A DNA stretch of 64,000 nucleotides from JANOSH01 sp031415695 (GCA_031415695.1 JANOSH010000054.1:20157-84156), one strand, 5' to 3'; shown: positions 6,905 to 16,116, numbered from the stretch's first letter. Numbers and translations are program-made. The notes: generated by a model not told the origin, from the letters alone.

Positions 6905-8836
6905 ATGGCGCGTCCATTGCAGGCTGATGATTTGTACCTGTTGCGAACGGTAACGGATTGCGCTCTACACCCTGATGGCGAACGAGCGGCTTATGTTGTG
7001 TCGTGGTGCGATCGTGACACCGATGCCAATCGGTCGCAGATTTGGATGCACGATCACGACGAGGTCCGGCCGCTGACGCAGTCGCATGTTGCGATGACCC
7101 CCCGGTTTTCGCCCGACGGTCGGTGGCTTGCCTACCTGTGCAGCTCCGCCAAAAAGAAACCGTCCCAGCTTCTTGTGCTCTCGCTAGCGGGGGGCGAGCC
7201 CATGGCACTGACCGACATGGACGACGGCGTGGGCGAACCGACGTGGCTGCCTGATTCATCGGGTCTGGTGCTGACAGCGCCGGTGCGGCCAGATGAATTG
7301 CGTGGAAAAACGACTGAACAGCTCGCAGAGGACCCGCGCGCTCGCCGCATCGACAACTTGTTGTATCGCTTCAATGGCCGCGGCTTTATTCACGAGCGAC
7401 GCCACCATATTTTTGTGGTGTACCTCCCGATCCCGGGGCAATCGCACGGCGACGCTGTACAGCTCACATCTGGCCCGTGGGACCACGTGTGTCCGGTGCC
7501 ATCGCCCGACGGCACTCGGGTTGCGTGTATCTCGGGTCGCCACGACGACCGGGAATGGGTTGGCGGTAACGATGTATGGACTGTGCCGATCGATGGAGGA
7601 GACCCTCACCCGCTCACGAAGGGTGGTGTGTGGAGCGCCGTGCAATGGCGCCCGGATGGGCGCGACATCATCGCTATCGGACACGACCAACGGGGAACCG
7701 TTGCATTGTACGTGCCTCATGTACTCGATGCTGGTGGCGACCGGCCGGTGGTACGCCTCGGCGATGGTGAAATCAACGCTTCGAGTCTCGCGGGCGGAAC
7801 CGCCACTGTGATGGTGTCTGAGGATTCGGTCATGGTTGCCGGCCTTCGTCGCGGAGCCGTACACATCGACCGTTACGACCTAGACACGGGTGAACGCTCG
7901 ACAGTGGTTGGCGGCTGGCGTGCCGTTGGCTCGTTTGGTTCGGTCGGCGATCGGATGGTGTTCGTAGCGTCGGGGTCGAATACGCCAGCCGAATTGTTCG
8001 AGGTGCGCGCTGGTGCCGAGCGGCAACTCACGACGGTTACCCAGCCCTTCCTTGACGAGGCTTCGCTCGTTCCGGTCGAGGCGTTTACGACGGTATCTGC
8101 AGACGGATACCCGGTGCACGGATTCGTGTGTGGGCCCCAGTCACCCGGCCCCCATGCTGGATTGGTATACGTTCACGGTGGTCCGCTTGCTCAGTACACG
8201 TGGGGCTTCTTCGACGAATTCCAACTTGCAGCCGCGCAGGGGTACGTTGTGATCGGTGCCAATCCGCGAGGTTCCGACGGCTACGGACAAGCCCACGCCG
8301 ACGCCATCACCGGAGACTTCGGTGGTTTGGACTGGCTCGATGTTCAAGCCGCCACCGACGTACTTACTGAGCGTCCCGACGTAGATGAAACCCGCATTGG
8401 CATTGGCGGCGGAAGCTACGGTGGATTCATGACCGCCTGGGCAACGGCGCATACCGACCGTTACGTGGCCGCGGTAGTTGAGCGGGCGGTGATCAACTGG
8501 GAAACCATGGAATCCACCAGCGATATTGGGTGGTTCGTAAAAGCCTCAACCGGCGGCGACACCGTTGATGATTGCCAAACTTTGCGCCGGCAATCACCCA
8601 TCACTCACGTTGGGTCGGTAACCACCCCGACGTTGGTGATCCATTCCGAAGAGGATTGGCGATGTCCGCCAGAGCAAGGCGAACAATGGTTTGCGGCGCT
8701 GCGCCGGCGCGGGGTGGCATGCCAGTTTGTTCGATTTCCCGGCGAAAATCACGAACTGACGCGCTCTGGTCGGCCGAGCCTTCGCATCGAGCGATTTGGC
8801 ATCGTCCATGATTGGTTCGCCAACTACCTGGCGTAA
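6905..8836 (+). CDS. S9 family prolyl oligopeptidase / acylaminoacyl-peptidase-like
   Basis: The 643-aa protein has an N-terminal seven-bladed beta-propeller made of WD40-like PD40 strands (for example PRFSPDGRWLAYL and PSPDGTRVACIS) and a C-terminal alpha/beta-hydrolase domain from about residue 400. The catalytic triad reads S504 in GGSYGGFM, D584 in SEEDWRCPP and H616 in ENHELT. This is the S9C (acylaminoacyl-peptidase) arrangement, acting on short peptides that enter the propeller tunnel. No signal peptide is visible, so it is probably cytosolic. The gene starts 20 nt after the rhomboid stop and 28 nt before the surE start. Confidence 0.93.
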   Translation: MARPLQADDLYLLRTVTDCALHPDGERAAYVVSWCDRDTDANRSQIWMHDHDEVRPLTQSHVAMTPRFSPDGRWLAYLCSSAKKKPSQLLVLSLAGGEPMALTDMDDGVGEPTWLPDSSGLVLTAPVRPDELRGKTTEQLAEDPRARRIDNLLYRFNGRGFIHERRHHIFVVYLPIPGQSHGDAVQLTSGPWDHVCPVPSPDGTRVACISGRHDDREWVGGNDVWTVPIDGGDPHPLTKGGVWSAVQWRPDGRDIIAIGHDQRGTVALYVPHVLDAGGDRPVVRLGDGEINASSLAGGTATVMVSEDSVMVAGLRRGAVHIDRYDLDTGERSTVVGGWRAVGSFGSVGDRMVFVASGSNTPAELFEVRAGAERQLTTVTQPFLDEASLVPVEAFTTVSADGYPVHGFVCGPQSPGPHAGLVYVHGGPLAQYTWGFFDEFQLAAAQGYVVIGANPRGSDGYGQAHADAITGDFGGLDWLDVQAATDVLTERPDVDETRIGIGGGSYGGFMTAWATAHTDRYVAAVVERAVINWETMESTSDIGWFVKASTGGDTVDDCQTLRRQSPITHVGSVTTPTLVIHSEEDWRCPPEQGEQWFAALRRRGVACQFVRFPGENHELTRSGRPSLRIERFGIVHDWFANYLA

Positions 8837-8864
8837 CGTTAGACAGATGCGTATTGGATCAGCG

Positions 8865-9698
8865 ATGAGAATTTTGCTCACCAACGACGATGGCATTGAT
8901 TCGAACGGTCTTCACGTTCTAGCGCGGGCCATGCGCCCATTCGGCGATGTGGTCGTGGCTGCGCCCAACACTGAGTACTCGGGCGCAGGTGCTGCGCTCG
9001 GGGCACTTCACCTCATTAAGCCCGAGGTGCATCGAGCAACTATCGCTGGTCTCGATGACGTGTGGTCGGTTACGGGTCCGCCCGCGTTATGCGTGATGTT
9101 CGCTCGACTTGGAGCGTTCGGTCCGCCGTTCGACCTGGTGGTTTCGGGAATCAACCCCGGCGCCAATGTCGGCCGTTCGGTGTATCACTCGGGCACTATT
9201 GGGGCATGTCTCACGGCACGCAATGGCGGCGTCAGTGGAGTAGCGGTGAGCCAGAGCGTGGCCAACTTCGGTATCGAAGGTCAAGGCTGGGACGAGATGC
9301 TCATTGGGCAAAAGTGGCAGACGGCCGCAACGGTAGCGGCCACGGTTGTCGAGGCCCTCATCGCCAACCTGCCAGCCGATCCGGTCATTGTGAATCTCAA
9401 TGTTCCTAATGTCGAGCTTGGCGATCTCTCTGGATGGCGTTCCACCGTTGTTGGCCAGTCGCCGCCGCGAGCCATGGCCGCAGCCATTCTCGAACCGAAG
9501 GAAGGACACGAGGGAGCATTCCATGTTCGTATGAACTGGGGCGACACACTCGACCTGCCGCCTCATACCGATGGGGGAGCGGTGGAGCGAAATGAGGTGT
9601 CGGTCACCTACCTATCGCGGATCGTTGCCGACCATCCGCACAGCGAAACCTTCACCGCTCAGGCATTAGACGCGCTGGTTGGCCGCGCTAGTGGCTAG
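8865..9698 (+). CDS. surE: 5'/3'-nucleotidase SurE
   Basis: SurE is a metal-dependent phosphatase for nucleoside 5'- and 3'-monophosphates and short polyphosphate. The product starts with the hallmark MRILLTNDDGI (metal ligands D8 and D9), followed by APNTEYSGAG and VVSGINPGANVG, which carry the remaining metal-binding serine and asparagine. Length 277 aa is normal for the family. The ATG at 8865 is preferred over ATG 8847 because the SurE fold begins exactly at MRILLTND. A dispersed repeat lies directly after the stop. Confidence 0.95.
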   Translation: MRILLTNDDGIDSNGLHVLARAMRPFGDVVVAAPNTEYSGAGAALGALHLIKPEVHRATIAGLDDVWSVTGPPALCVMFARLGAFGPPFDLVVSGINPGANVGRSVYHSGTIGACLTARNGGVSGVAVSQSVANFGIEGQGWDEMLIGQKWQTAATVAATVVEALIANLPADPVIVNLNVPNVELGDLSGWRSTVVGQSPPRAMAAAILEPKEGHEGAFHVRMNWGDTLDLPPHTDGGAVERNEVSVTYLSRIVADHPHSETFTAQALDALVGRASG

Positions 9699-9700
9699 AT

Positions 9701-9752
9701 GGCGGAGCGTTGAAGCGCGAGGTTCGAGCAAGCGACGCCGAAGGCGGGCTAG
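9701..9752 (+). repeat. Dispersed GCCGAAGGC element, copy 1
   Basis: After the surE stop the sequence reads GGCGGAGCG then GAAGCGCGAG then GCAAGCGACGCCGAAGGC and CTAG. The same arrangement of blocks occurs at 19652, 37727 and, inverted, at 56559, with a short form at 58025. The GCC-GAA-GGC core can form a small hairpin. Together with the following bases it fills most of the gap between convergent genes. Confidence 0.7.
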
Positions 9753-9770
9753 ACCGTCGGCTGGCAAGCC

Positions 9771-10037
9771 CTACACGCGCCTTGATCGGGCCACCGAAAT
9801 TACCCGGCTGTCGATTGAAGCAGCGGCAATAGAGTCATTCGAGGCGAGGGCTGTGAACATCGTGGGGTCGATTCGAATGGCCAGCTCAAATCCCTCTGGC
9901 ACATAGCCCGCGTCGACAACCTTCACGATAACCCGACTGCGTCGCCGTGATTGGTTGGGCGTGTCGCCGCTCGGTGAGAGCTCCTGTCGGCCACTTGGTT
10001 CGGGTTCGATCGAATCGAACGTGAGTCGCTTGCCCAT
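9771..10037 (-). CDS. Small protein downstream of subtilase
   Basis: This 88-aa ORF starts (ATG at 10037) 10 nt after the stop codon of the subtilase and runs in the same direction, so it is probably in the same operon. The N-terminal half is charged and low in complexity (EPEPSGRQELSPSGD); the second half has alternating beta-like hydrophobics (RVIVKVVDAGYVPEGFELAIR). No signal peptide, helix or known motif is visible. Small proteins next to subtilases are sometimes propeptide-like inhibitors or chaperones, but that role is only a guess from position here. The frame is free of competing ORFs on the other strand with better features. Confidence 0.55.
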   Translation of the reverse strand: MGKRLTFDSIEPEPSGRQELSPSGDTPNQSRRRSRVIVKVVDAGYVPEGFELAIRIDPTMFTALASNDSIAAASIDSRVISVARSRRV

Positions 10038-10047
10038 GACTTTCAGT

Positions 10048-11868
10048 CTAGGGCCGAGCCTGTTTCACCAGGCCAGCGGCCGAGATGCGACCGTTGCCGT
10101 AACGGGGATCCCAGCCAGGCCCGGCCGGGGGAGCCTTTCGAGCTTCCGCTATAACCGCAGCTCGAATCTGGTCGATGGTGAGCGAGCGCTTGCGTGCCTT
10201 CGCCTCGGCCAACATGAGGGCGATTGCGCCGGTCACTGTCGGAGCCGCCATGCTCGTTCCCGACATGCGTGTTGTGCCGTTACCCGACCGAGATCGTGCG
10301 GCGACTACGTTGTGCCCGGGTGCGGAGATCTCGGGCTTTTCACGACCGTCGCGTGTGGGTCCGGCGCTAGAGAACCACGACAGATCCTTGGTGGGTACGT
10401 GAGCGTCGTACGAGCCGACAACGATCGAATGCTGACCGCATGAGATGGACCCGATCGTATGACTGTTGTCGGGTGTTCCTGCGAAGGTGGATTGGCCCGA
10501 GTCGTCGCGTTCGATCCATGCATGAAACGCTACGGCGGTGTTGTCGGTGGACGACAGCCGGAGCTTCCAACTGCCCGCGGGTGCGGACGGCGACAGGAAG
10601 ATCCCGATCATATTGTCGCCGTTATTTGGGTCGCCAAGGCGATTGGCGGCGAAGAGCACTACCTGGCCTTGGTTCGACACTGTGCCCGACGTGCCGGGTG
10701 CCAATGTGCCGACACTACGGCCATCGGGTGCGATGACCTCGACGGAAAGTCTCTTGGCTCCGGCGTACCAGAGCTCGAATTCGTTCTGGGTTCGATCACC
10801 GGGTGCCACCGACCACACGACATCGTGGGGGCCCGAACCGCTGACAGTCCCGGCGGTGTGAATGCCATCGGCAAATGAGTTCGACGCCGCAATCACCACA
10901 GCCCTATTCGGTGCTTGGGTCACTAGTCGATCGATTCCTTGTTCCACAAGGGTGGAACCGTCGTGGGGGCCACCGTTTGTTCCCAGGCTCACGTTGATAA
11001 CGCACGGTTTGGCACCGGCTGTCTCGAAGATCCAGGCGAGTGCTTCGAGCAGCTGCACGGAGTCACCGAAATTCTTTCCGATGACGTCGGTTCCCGACCA
11101 TGGAACGTCGCTGCTGGCAACCTCGACGAACAGTACGTCGGCAGCCGGGGCCACGCCAGCAGCTCCAGTTCCACGGCCGTTCCCAGCTGCAATATCGGTG
11201 ACATGCGTGCCGTGCGCGGGACCAGCCGGATCGGGTCCGTAGCCGAGCGCGACGTACGGATCGGATTGAGTGAGCGCGGCGTTTATGCGCGCCGCTGTAT
11301 ACATCTGACCGTAGGCAAAGCTACCTTCACCAGACGCGTTGGTGTTCTGATCCCACAGCTTCAAGACACGGGTTTTTCCGGTGGGCTTTCGTAGGTTCTG
11401 ATGAGCGACGTCGCACCCGAAGTCTACGACGCCAACTATGACTCCCTTGCCGCTTTTCACTTTGGTTCCTGCCGGCAGGTCGGACGCTCGGCTGAGAATT
11501 TCGCCCGGGGTGGCCGTGAGCTGGCGCGACAGTCGCTGGGCGGCTTTCATACTCAGCACAAAGGGAAGCGACCGCACTGCATCGATCCGGGCAACTGGTA
11601 CGCGGCCGGTAACTAGGATTGATCCGTCAGCGGCGCTTGCGCCGATCACGGGACCAGCGAGAACATCGGACTGCCGTTGCCAGGCGGCGAGATCGGTGAC
11701 CTTAGCGATCACTGCGATCTCGCCGGCTGACGTGGATGATGAGGCTCTTTTCAGCTCACCGTGTTGACGCATTGCCATGGCATGTTGGAGCCGCGGGTCC
11801 ATCGACCGAGTGGCCGAACCATCTATGCCGATGAGCGGCGTGAATTCGTAGTCGGTCGTTGCGTTCAT
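10048..11868 (-). CDS. Leaderless S8 family serine peptidase (subtilase)
   Basis: The 606-aa product is a subtilisin-family protease with catalytic D149 (GVVDFGCD), H219 (GPAHGTHV) and S539 (MSGTSMAAP). Residues 1-120 form an N-terminal region that may act as an intramolecular chaperone. Between H219 and S539 a long insert (about 345-470) includes beta-rich segments resembling the jelly-roll insert of larger subtilases. There is no signal peptide or membrane anchor, so it should act in the cytosol unless exported by another route. A promoter-like pair TGTATCA-N18-TCTGTAG lies 28-61 nt upstream and matches those upstream of the sigma factor and second subtilase at 58.7-64 kb, suggesting common control. 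Confidence 0.93.
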   Translation of the reverse strand: MNATTDYEFTPLIGIDGSATRSMDPRLQHAMAMRQHGELKRASSSTSAGEIAVIAKVTDLAAWQRQSDVLAGPVIGASAADGSILVTGRVPVARIDAVRSLPFVLSMKAAQRLSRQLTATPGEILSRASDLPAGTKVKSGKGVIVGVVDFGCDVAHQNLRKPTGKTRVLKLWDQNTNASGEGSFAYGQMYTAARINAALTQSDPYVALGYGPDPAGPAHGTHVTDIAAGNGRGTGAAGVAPAADVLFVEVASSDVPWSGTDVIGKNFGDSVQLLEALAWIFETAGAKPCVINVSLGTNGGPHDGSTLVEQGIDRLVTQAPNRAVVIAASNSFADGIHTAGTVSGSGPHDVVWSVAPGDRTQNEFELWYAGAKRLSVEVIAPDGRSVGTLAPGTSGTVSNQGQVVLFAANRLGDPNNGDNMIGIFLSPSAPAGSWKLRLSSTDNTAVAFHAWIERDDSGQSTFAGTPDNSHTIGSISCGQHSIVVGSYDAHVPTKDLSWFSSAGPTRDGREKPEISAPGHNVVAARSRSGNGTTRMSGTSMAAPTVTGAIALMLAEAKARKRSLTIDQIRAAVIAEARKAPPAGPGWDPRYGNGRISAAGLVKQARP

Positions 11869-11895
11869 GATGCGTCCTCGTCTCCGGTAGTCCTG

Positions 11896-11929
11896 CTCTA
11901 CAGAAGCCCGCCATCACCTGTCTGATACA
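11896..11929 (-). promoter_or_regulatory. Putative ECF-type promoter for subtilase 1
   Basis: On the minus strand TGTATCA (11923-11929) is followed after 18 nt by TCTGTAGAG (11896-11904), ending 28 nt before the subtilase ATG. The same two blocks with 17-nt spacing occur upstream of the subtilase at 58722-60068 and of the sigma factor gene. The match across three independent upstream regions is the evidence; no transcription start was measured. Confidence 0.6.
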
Positions 11930-11930
11930 T

Positions 11931-11953
11931 GTGTAGCGCATTTCGCGCCACAC
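11931..11953 (-). terminator. Hairpin after the response-regulator gene
   Basis: Seven bases after the regulator stop, the minus strand has GTGTGGCGC, loop GAAAT, GCGCTACAC: a nine-base-pair stem with one G-U pair. There is no T-run, so it is an imperfect intrinsic terminator at best. It abuts the -35-like block of the subtilase promoter and may insulate it from the pst operon. Confidence 0.5.
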
Positions 11954-11959
11954 GTGCTG

Positions 11960-12661
11960 CTAACGGCCCACGAACTTGTAGCCGACACCGCGAATTGTTG
12001 CGATGCGTGTGGGCTCAGCCGGACTTGTCTCGATCTTGGACCGGAGTCTTCTGATGTGAACGTCGAGTGTCTTGGTATCACCCACGTAGTCCGAACCCCA
12101 GACCCGTTCGATCAGGGTCTCGCGGGTTATCACCCGCCCTGCGTTGCTTGCAAGTAGAACGAGTAGCTCGAATTCCTTGAGCGGCAATGTAAGGAACTCA
12201 CCGTCGAGTGAAATCTCGTGACGATCCACGTCGATGACCAGGCCGTCGCGGACAATTCGGTCGGGCGCTCCGGCGGGAACAATGGTCTCGGCCACCGACC
12301 TCCTGGCTACGGCTCGTATGCGGGCCACCAATTCGCGTAGCCGGTACGGCTTCGAGACATAATCGTCGGCACCAACTTCAAGACCGACGACAGCGTCAAT
12401 TTCGCTTGATCGGGCCGTGACCATAATGATCGGCACCGTGCTCTGGCCACGTATCATTCTGCAGATGTCGAGGCCCGAGATGCCCGGAAGCATGACGTCG
12501 AGCAGCACTACGTCGGGATTGACATCCAGGAAACGCGCTACAGCGGCAGCGCCATCACTACAGGTATGAACCTCGAAGCCTTCGCGCTCAAGCCCAATGG
12601 TGAGCGCTTCGAGGTAGCTCACTTCGTCCTCGACGACGAGGATTCGTTGTTGAGTCGTCAC
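11960..12661 (-). CDS. OmpR/PhoB-type response regulator (RegX3/PhoP-like)
   Basis: The 233-aa protein has a receiver domain (1-120) with acidic residues E11, D12 and phospho-acceptor D55 (LLDVMLPG), T83 in VTARS and K105 (SKPY), then an OmpR-type winged-helix DNA-binding domain ending in GVGYKFVGR. Position at the end of a pst-phoU operon indicates the phosphate-limitation regulator (RegX3 or PhoP/PhoB role). Its GTG overlaps the phoU stop (GTGA). No sensor kinase gene (senX3/phoR) is adjacent, unlike the usual two-gene arrangement. The protein presumably binds the PHO repeats upstream of pstS. Confidence 0.9.
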   Translation of the reverse strand: MTTQQRILVVEDEVSYLEALTIGLEREGFEVHTCSDGAAAVARFLDVNPDVVLLDVMLPGISGLDICRMIRGQSTVPIIMVTARSSEIDAVVGLEVGADDYVSKPYRLRELVARIRAVARRSVAETIVPAGAPDRIVRDGLVIDVDRHEISLDGEFLTLPLKEFELLVLLASNAGRVITRETLIERVWGSDYVGDTKTLDVHIRRLRSKIETSPAEPTRIATIRGVGYKFVGR

Positions 12662-13404
12662 TCGTTGTTGGCTGCGTCGGTGTTCATCGGATCTAGCGCA
12701 GCCTGAGCAAGTCGTTGCTTCTCACGAGCTCGTACGGCACCACGGTGCTCGGGACGATGCCCATCGGCAACAAACTCTGCCCACTCGCCCACATTGACGG
12801 CGTGGTCGCCTACCCGCTCATAAAAGCGGCCGATAAGGGCAAGTTGCACGGCAACCTGCAGCCCGAGGTCGGTTGCGGCGTGCGATTCGAAGATGGCGCT
12901 GACGAACTCGCGGTGGAGCCGGTCGAGGGTGTCGTCGATGTCACGAACGGCCGCACCCAGTGCGCCGTCTTGGCGGGCGTAGGCGTCGATGCTGAATCGA
13001 AGGAGCTTGGCGGCCTCGTCACCCATGAGCCGGATTTGGCCCCGCAGCTTGGGCGGGATGACGGTTCCGTGTAACCGCCGCGTTGCTTTGGCGATGTTGA
13101 CCATGAGGTCGGCCGCTCGTTCAAGATCACTGTTGATCTTCATGCTAGCTACCACAAGACGCAGGTCTCTGGCGAGTGGCGACTGCAACACGAGCAGTTC
13201 GAAGCACAACTCTTCGATCTCGACGGAGAGCAGGTCGGTGTCATCATCGGCGTCGATGATTAACTGCGCTTCGAACAGATCGCTCAGTAGCAAAGCGTTG
13301 GTGCTCCGAGTAACGACTTCGCCGGTGGTCCACGCGAGTCGGATTATCTTCGCCTGCAGGTCGTCGAGGCCGTGGTGCAAGGGGGAGCGGTGGTCTTCGA
13401 TCAT
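12658..13404 (-). CDS. phoU: Phosphate transport regulator PhoU
   Basis: PhoU couples the Pst transporter to the phosphate two-component system and represses the regulon when phosphate is plentiful. The 248-aa all-helical protein shows two PhoU repeats (about 15-105 and 115-210) with the family pattern ERAADLMVNIAKATRRL in the first and YERVGDHAVNVGEW in the second. The start ATG at 13404 follows AGAGGAAA. Neighbours pstB (upstream, 14 nt) and the regulator (downstream, overlapping) confirm the role. The acidic tail ends NTDAANNE. Confidence 0.93.
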   Translation of the reverse strand: MIEDHRSPLHHGLDDLQAKIIRLAWTTGEVVTRSTNALLLSDLFEAQLIIDADDDTDLLSVEIEELCFELLVLQSPLARDLRLVVASMKINSDLERAADLMVNIAKATRRLHGTVIPPKLRGQIRLMGDEAAKLLRFSIDAYARQDGALGAAVRDIDDTLDRLHREFVSAIFESHAATDLGLQVAVQLALIGRFYERVGDHAVNVGEWAEFVADGHRPEHRGAVRAREKQRLAQAALDPMNTDAANNE

Positions 13405-13418
13405 CGGGTTTCCTCTTT

Positions 13419-14276
13419 TCAGCCGAAGCGGCCGGTGACGTAGTTTTCGGTTCGTTCATCCGACGGATTCGAAAAGACCTTTTTTGTGTCGTCGAACTCG
13501 ACCAGGATGCCTGTGCGTCGATCACTGTCGGGGTTGATTTCGGCGGTGAAGAACGCAGTTCGATCAGATGTACGCGCGGCCTGTTGCATGTTGTGAGTGA
13601 CAATCACAATTGTGTAGCTGGACTTGATCTCCTGCATCAGTTCCTCGACTCGCGCGGTGGCGATGGGATCAAGTGCAGAGCACGGCTCGTCCATTAAGAT
13701 CACCTCGGGCTCCACTGCGATCGCCCGAGCGATGCACAAACGCTGTTGCTGGCCACCCGATAGCCCGAGCCCGCTTGTATGCAAGCGATCCTTCACTTCG
13801 TCCCACAATGCCGCACCCTGCAACGAGCGTTCGACGATTGCTTCGAGATCAGCCTTTTTCTTTACGCCGTTGACCCGTGGCCCGAAAGCAACATTCTCGA
13901 AGATCGACTTCGGAAACGGGTTCGGTTTCTGAAACACCATGCCGATATGTCGTCGGACAACAGTCGGTGACACATCCGGTCCGTAGATGTCGATGCCGTG
14001 ATACAACACGTCACCGTCAACCCGGGCACCCTCGATCAGATCATTCATTCGGTTCAGGGAGCGCAAAACGGTGGTTTTGCCACATCCCGATGGCCCGATG
14101 AACGCAGTGATTTGGTTACGTTCAATCGTGATGTTCACGTCTCGGACAGCTCGAAAGGCTGAGTAGAACACGCTGAGGTCGCGAAGTTCGAATACCGGCG
14201 GGCTGACCGCAGCGTGCGAATCTGCGTAGCTCGCGGACTGAGAGGCGGTCTGATTCGTTAGATCCACGAAGGACAT
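13419..14276 (-). CDS. pstB: Phosphate ABC transporter ATP-binding protein PstB
   Basis: PstB powers high-affinity phosphate import. The 285-aa protein has Walker A GPSGCGKTT, the PstB-specific FQKPNPFPKSIFENVAFGPR segment (shortened here to its key FQKPNPFPKSI), signature LSGGQQQR, and Walker B VILMDEPCSALDP. A 25-residue N-terminal extension (MSFVDLTNQTASQ...) precedes the ABC fold. It lies between pstA (4 nt gap) and phoU, all on the minus strand. Confidence 0.96.
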   Translation of the reverse strand: MSFVDLTNQTASQSASYADSHAAVSPPVFELRDLSVFYSAFRAVRDVNITIERNQITAFIGPSGCGKTTVLRSLNRMNDLIEGARVDGDVLYHGIDIYGPDVSPTVVRRHIGMVFQKPNPFPKSIFENVAFGPRVNGVKKKADLEAIVERSLQGAALWDEVKDRLHTSGLGLSGGQQQRLCIARAIAVEPEVILMDEPCSALDPIATARVEELMQEIKSSYTIVIVTHNMQQAARTSDRTAFFTAEINPDSDRRTGILVEFDDTKKVFSNPSDERTENYVTGRFG

Positions 14277-14280
14277 GTTG

Positions 14281-15171
14281 TCACCTTTGCGACGAGAAAC
14301 GGGCGCTCACCAGTCGAGCGAAAATGGTGAAAGAAAAGGCCAAGGCGACAAGGGTGAGAGCGGCTCCCCAGCCGCGCGCTTGTGCGGCTTCGACGGGTGA
14401 ACTTGCGTTACCAAATATCTGCGCCGATAAGGCCGTGTTAGCACCGCTAAACGGTTGAAGGTTGAGACCTTTCGCGGCGCCGATAGTGAATAGGAGCGGA
14501 GCCGTTTCGCCAGCGGCGCGGGCGACAGCAAGCAGCACGCCCGATACAACGCCGGGCAGTGCGGCGGGCAGCACGATCGAGATGATCGTGCGCGCTTTCG
14601 AGGTGCCGAGACCATAGGACGCTTCACGCAACGTGGTGGGGACGAGGCGCAGCATCTCCTCGGTCGACCTAATGATGATGGGCAACATCAAACACGCGAG
14701 TGCGAGTGCCCCCCCGAACGCGTTCTGTTTGAACCGCAACGTAAACAACAGGTACACGAACAAGCCCATGACAATTGACGGCACGCCCGTCATCACGCTC
14801 GACATGAATCGAACGACGCGTCCGAGCAAACTGGTACCTGCGTACTCGGCCAGATAGATCGCACCGAGCACGCCAAGTGGGGCGGCGATAGCCGTGGCGA
14901 TGCCGGTGGTGAGGAGCGTCCCGACTATGGCGGGCCCGATTCCTCCTGAGGTACGTCGCTCGGATGCAGCGATGTCGGACGTGAGAAAGCTCCAACTCAT
15001 GACCTTTCCTCCCCGCATGATGACCGTTGCCAGCACCAGCACCAGTGGAATCATGACGATGACAAAGGCTGTGCCCAGTAGGCCGATCATCAGCCGACTC
15101 TTTATGCTGCGCCAACCACCAGTGGCACCGAGGTCTATTGTCGAGTTCCCAGTGGTCATTGTTGACGTCAT
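14281..15171 (-). CDS. pstA: Phosphate ABC transporter permease PstA
   Basis: PstA is one of the two membrane channel subunits of the Pst importer. The 296-aa product has six predicted helices and the cytoplasmic EAA loop with ASYGLGTSKARTIISIVLP. The frame is open to 15543, but ATG 15171 overlaps the pstC stop (ATGA) and gives the normal length, so the upstream part is discarded as antisense-like read-through inside pstC. It pairs with PstC and docks PstB. Confidence 0.95.
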   Translation of the reverse strand: MTSTMTTGNSTIDLGATGGWRSIKSRLMIGLLGTAFVIVMIPLVLVLATVIMRGGKVMSWSFLTSDIAASERRTSGGIGPAIVGTLLTTGIATAIAAPLGVLGAIYLAEYAGTSLLGRVVRFMSSVMTGVPSIVMGLFVYLLFTLRFKQNAFGGALALACLMLPIIIRSTEEMLRLVPTTLREASYGLGTSKARTIISIVLPAALPGVVSGVLLAVARAAGETAPLLFTIGAAKGLNLQPFSGANTALSAQIFGNASSPVEAAQARGWGAALTLVALAFSFTIFARLVSARFSSQR

Positions 15172-16115
15172 CAGATTGTTCCTTGGGCTCGACGTCGTGA
15201 CCGGCTGACTATCGATGTAGCCAAGACGTTGACGATGATGGTGAGAGCGAACAGGGTCACTGCGAGAGCCGTCAGGGCCGAGCGGTGTTGACCAAGGGCT
15301 TCGCCCCATTCGCTTGCGATGACTGCGGGCATCGAGTTTCCAGCACCGAAGAGGTTGGCGGTTATCTGTGCAGACGAGCCGATGACCAGTGTGGCAGCAA
15401 TCGTCTCGCCCATGGCTCGGCCGAGTCCGAGCATCACCGCACCGACGAGGCCGCCCGATGAGTGCGGGATCACAACCGCCCTGATCATTTCCCACCGTGT
15501 AGCACCTAACGCCAGCGCCCCTTCGCGATCGCCTTGAGGACACGTACTAATGACCTCGCGAGACAGCGACGACACGATGGGCGTGATCATGATGGCCAGG
15601 ATGATTCCTGCGGTAAACATTGATCGACCGTTTGGCTGTCCGAACAGCGAGCGAAGCCCGGGAATGCCCGACGTGAGGTCGTGCACACTCTCGTAGAAGC
15701 CCATGATCTTGGGTGCCAACACCGAGATACCCCAAAAGCCAAACACCACCGAGGGCACCGTGGCCAGGAGGTCGACGCTATACACGATTGGCTTCTTCAG
15801 CCATCCAGGCGAAACCTGGGTAACGAACAGCGCGATACCGATGCTGATTGGTACTGCGAGACAAATGGCGACGGTGGCACTGACAATGGTGCCAAACACA
15901 AAGGCCAGCGACCCGAACACCTCGTCGGGAACGCTCCAGCGTTTGGTTGTGAAGAAGTTGCCTGATGTGAGGGCCGGCCATGCCCGAGTGGTCATTACCA
16001 AAGCGATGAGGCTGAGCACAATCAACACGAGGATGCCCGCGAAACGGGCGAGGCCGCCAAATGCGGCCTCGCCCCGGTTTCGTCGGCCCGTTAAGTCCAG
16101 GACCGGGTGTGCCAT
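15171..16115 (-). CDS. pstC: Phosphate ABC transporter permease PstC
   Basis: PstC is the second channel subunit. The 314-aa protein has a cytoplasmic N terminus, six helices, the EAA-loop sequence REGALALGATRWEMIRAVVIP and the PstC-type segment LLATVPSVVFGFWGI. It starts one base after the pstS stop and ends in an ATGA overlap with pstA, consistent with one polycistronic message. Confidence 0.95.
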   Translation of the reverse strand: MAHPVLDLTGRRNRGEAAFGGLARFAGILVLIVLSLIALVMTTRAWPALTSGNFFTTKRWSVPDEVFGSLAFVFGTIVSATVAICLAVPISIGIALFVTQVSPGWLKKPIVYSVDLLATVPSVVFGFWGISVLAPKIMGFYESVHDLTSGIPGLRSLFGQPNGRSMFTAGIILAIMITPIVSSLSREVISTCPQGDREGALALGATRWEMIRAVVIPHSSGGLVGAVMLGLGRAMGETIAATLVIGSSAQITANLFGAGNSMPAVIASEWGEALGQHRSALTALAVTLFALTIIVNVLATSIVSRSRRRAQGTI

Positions 16116-16116
16116 A

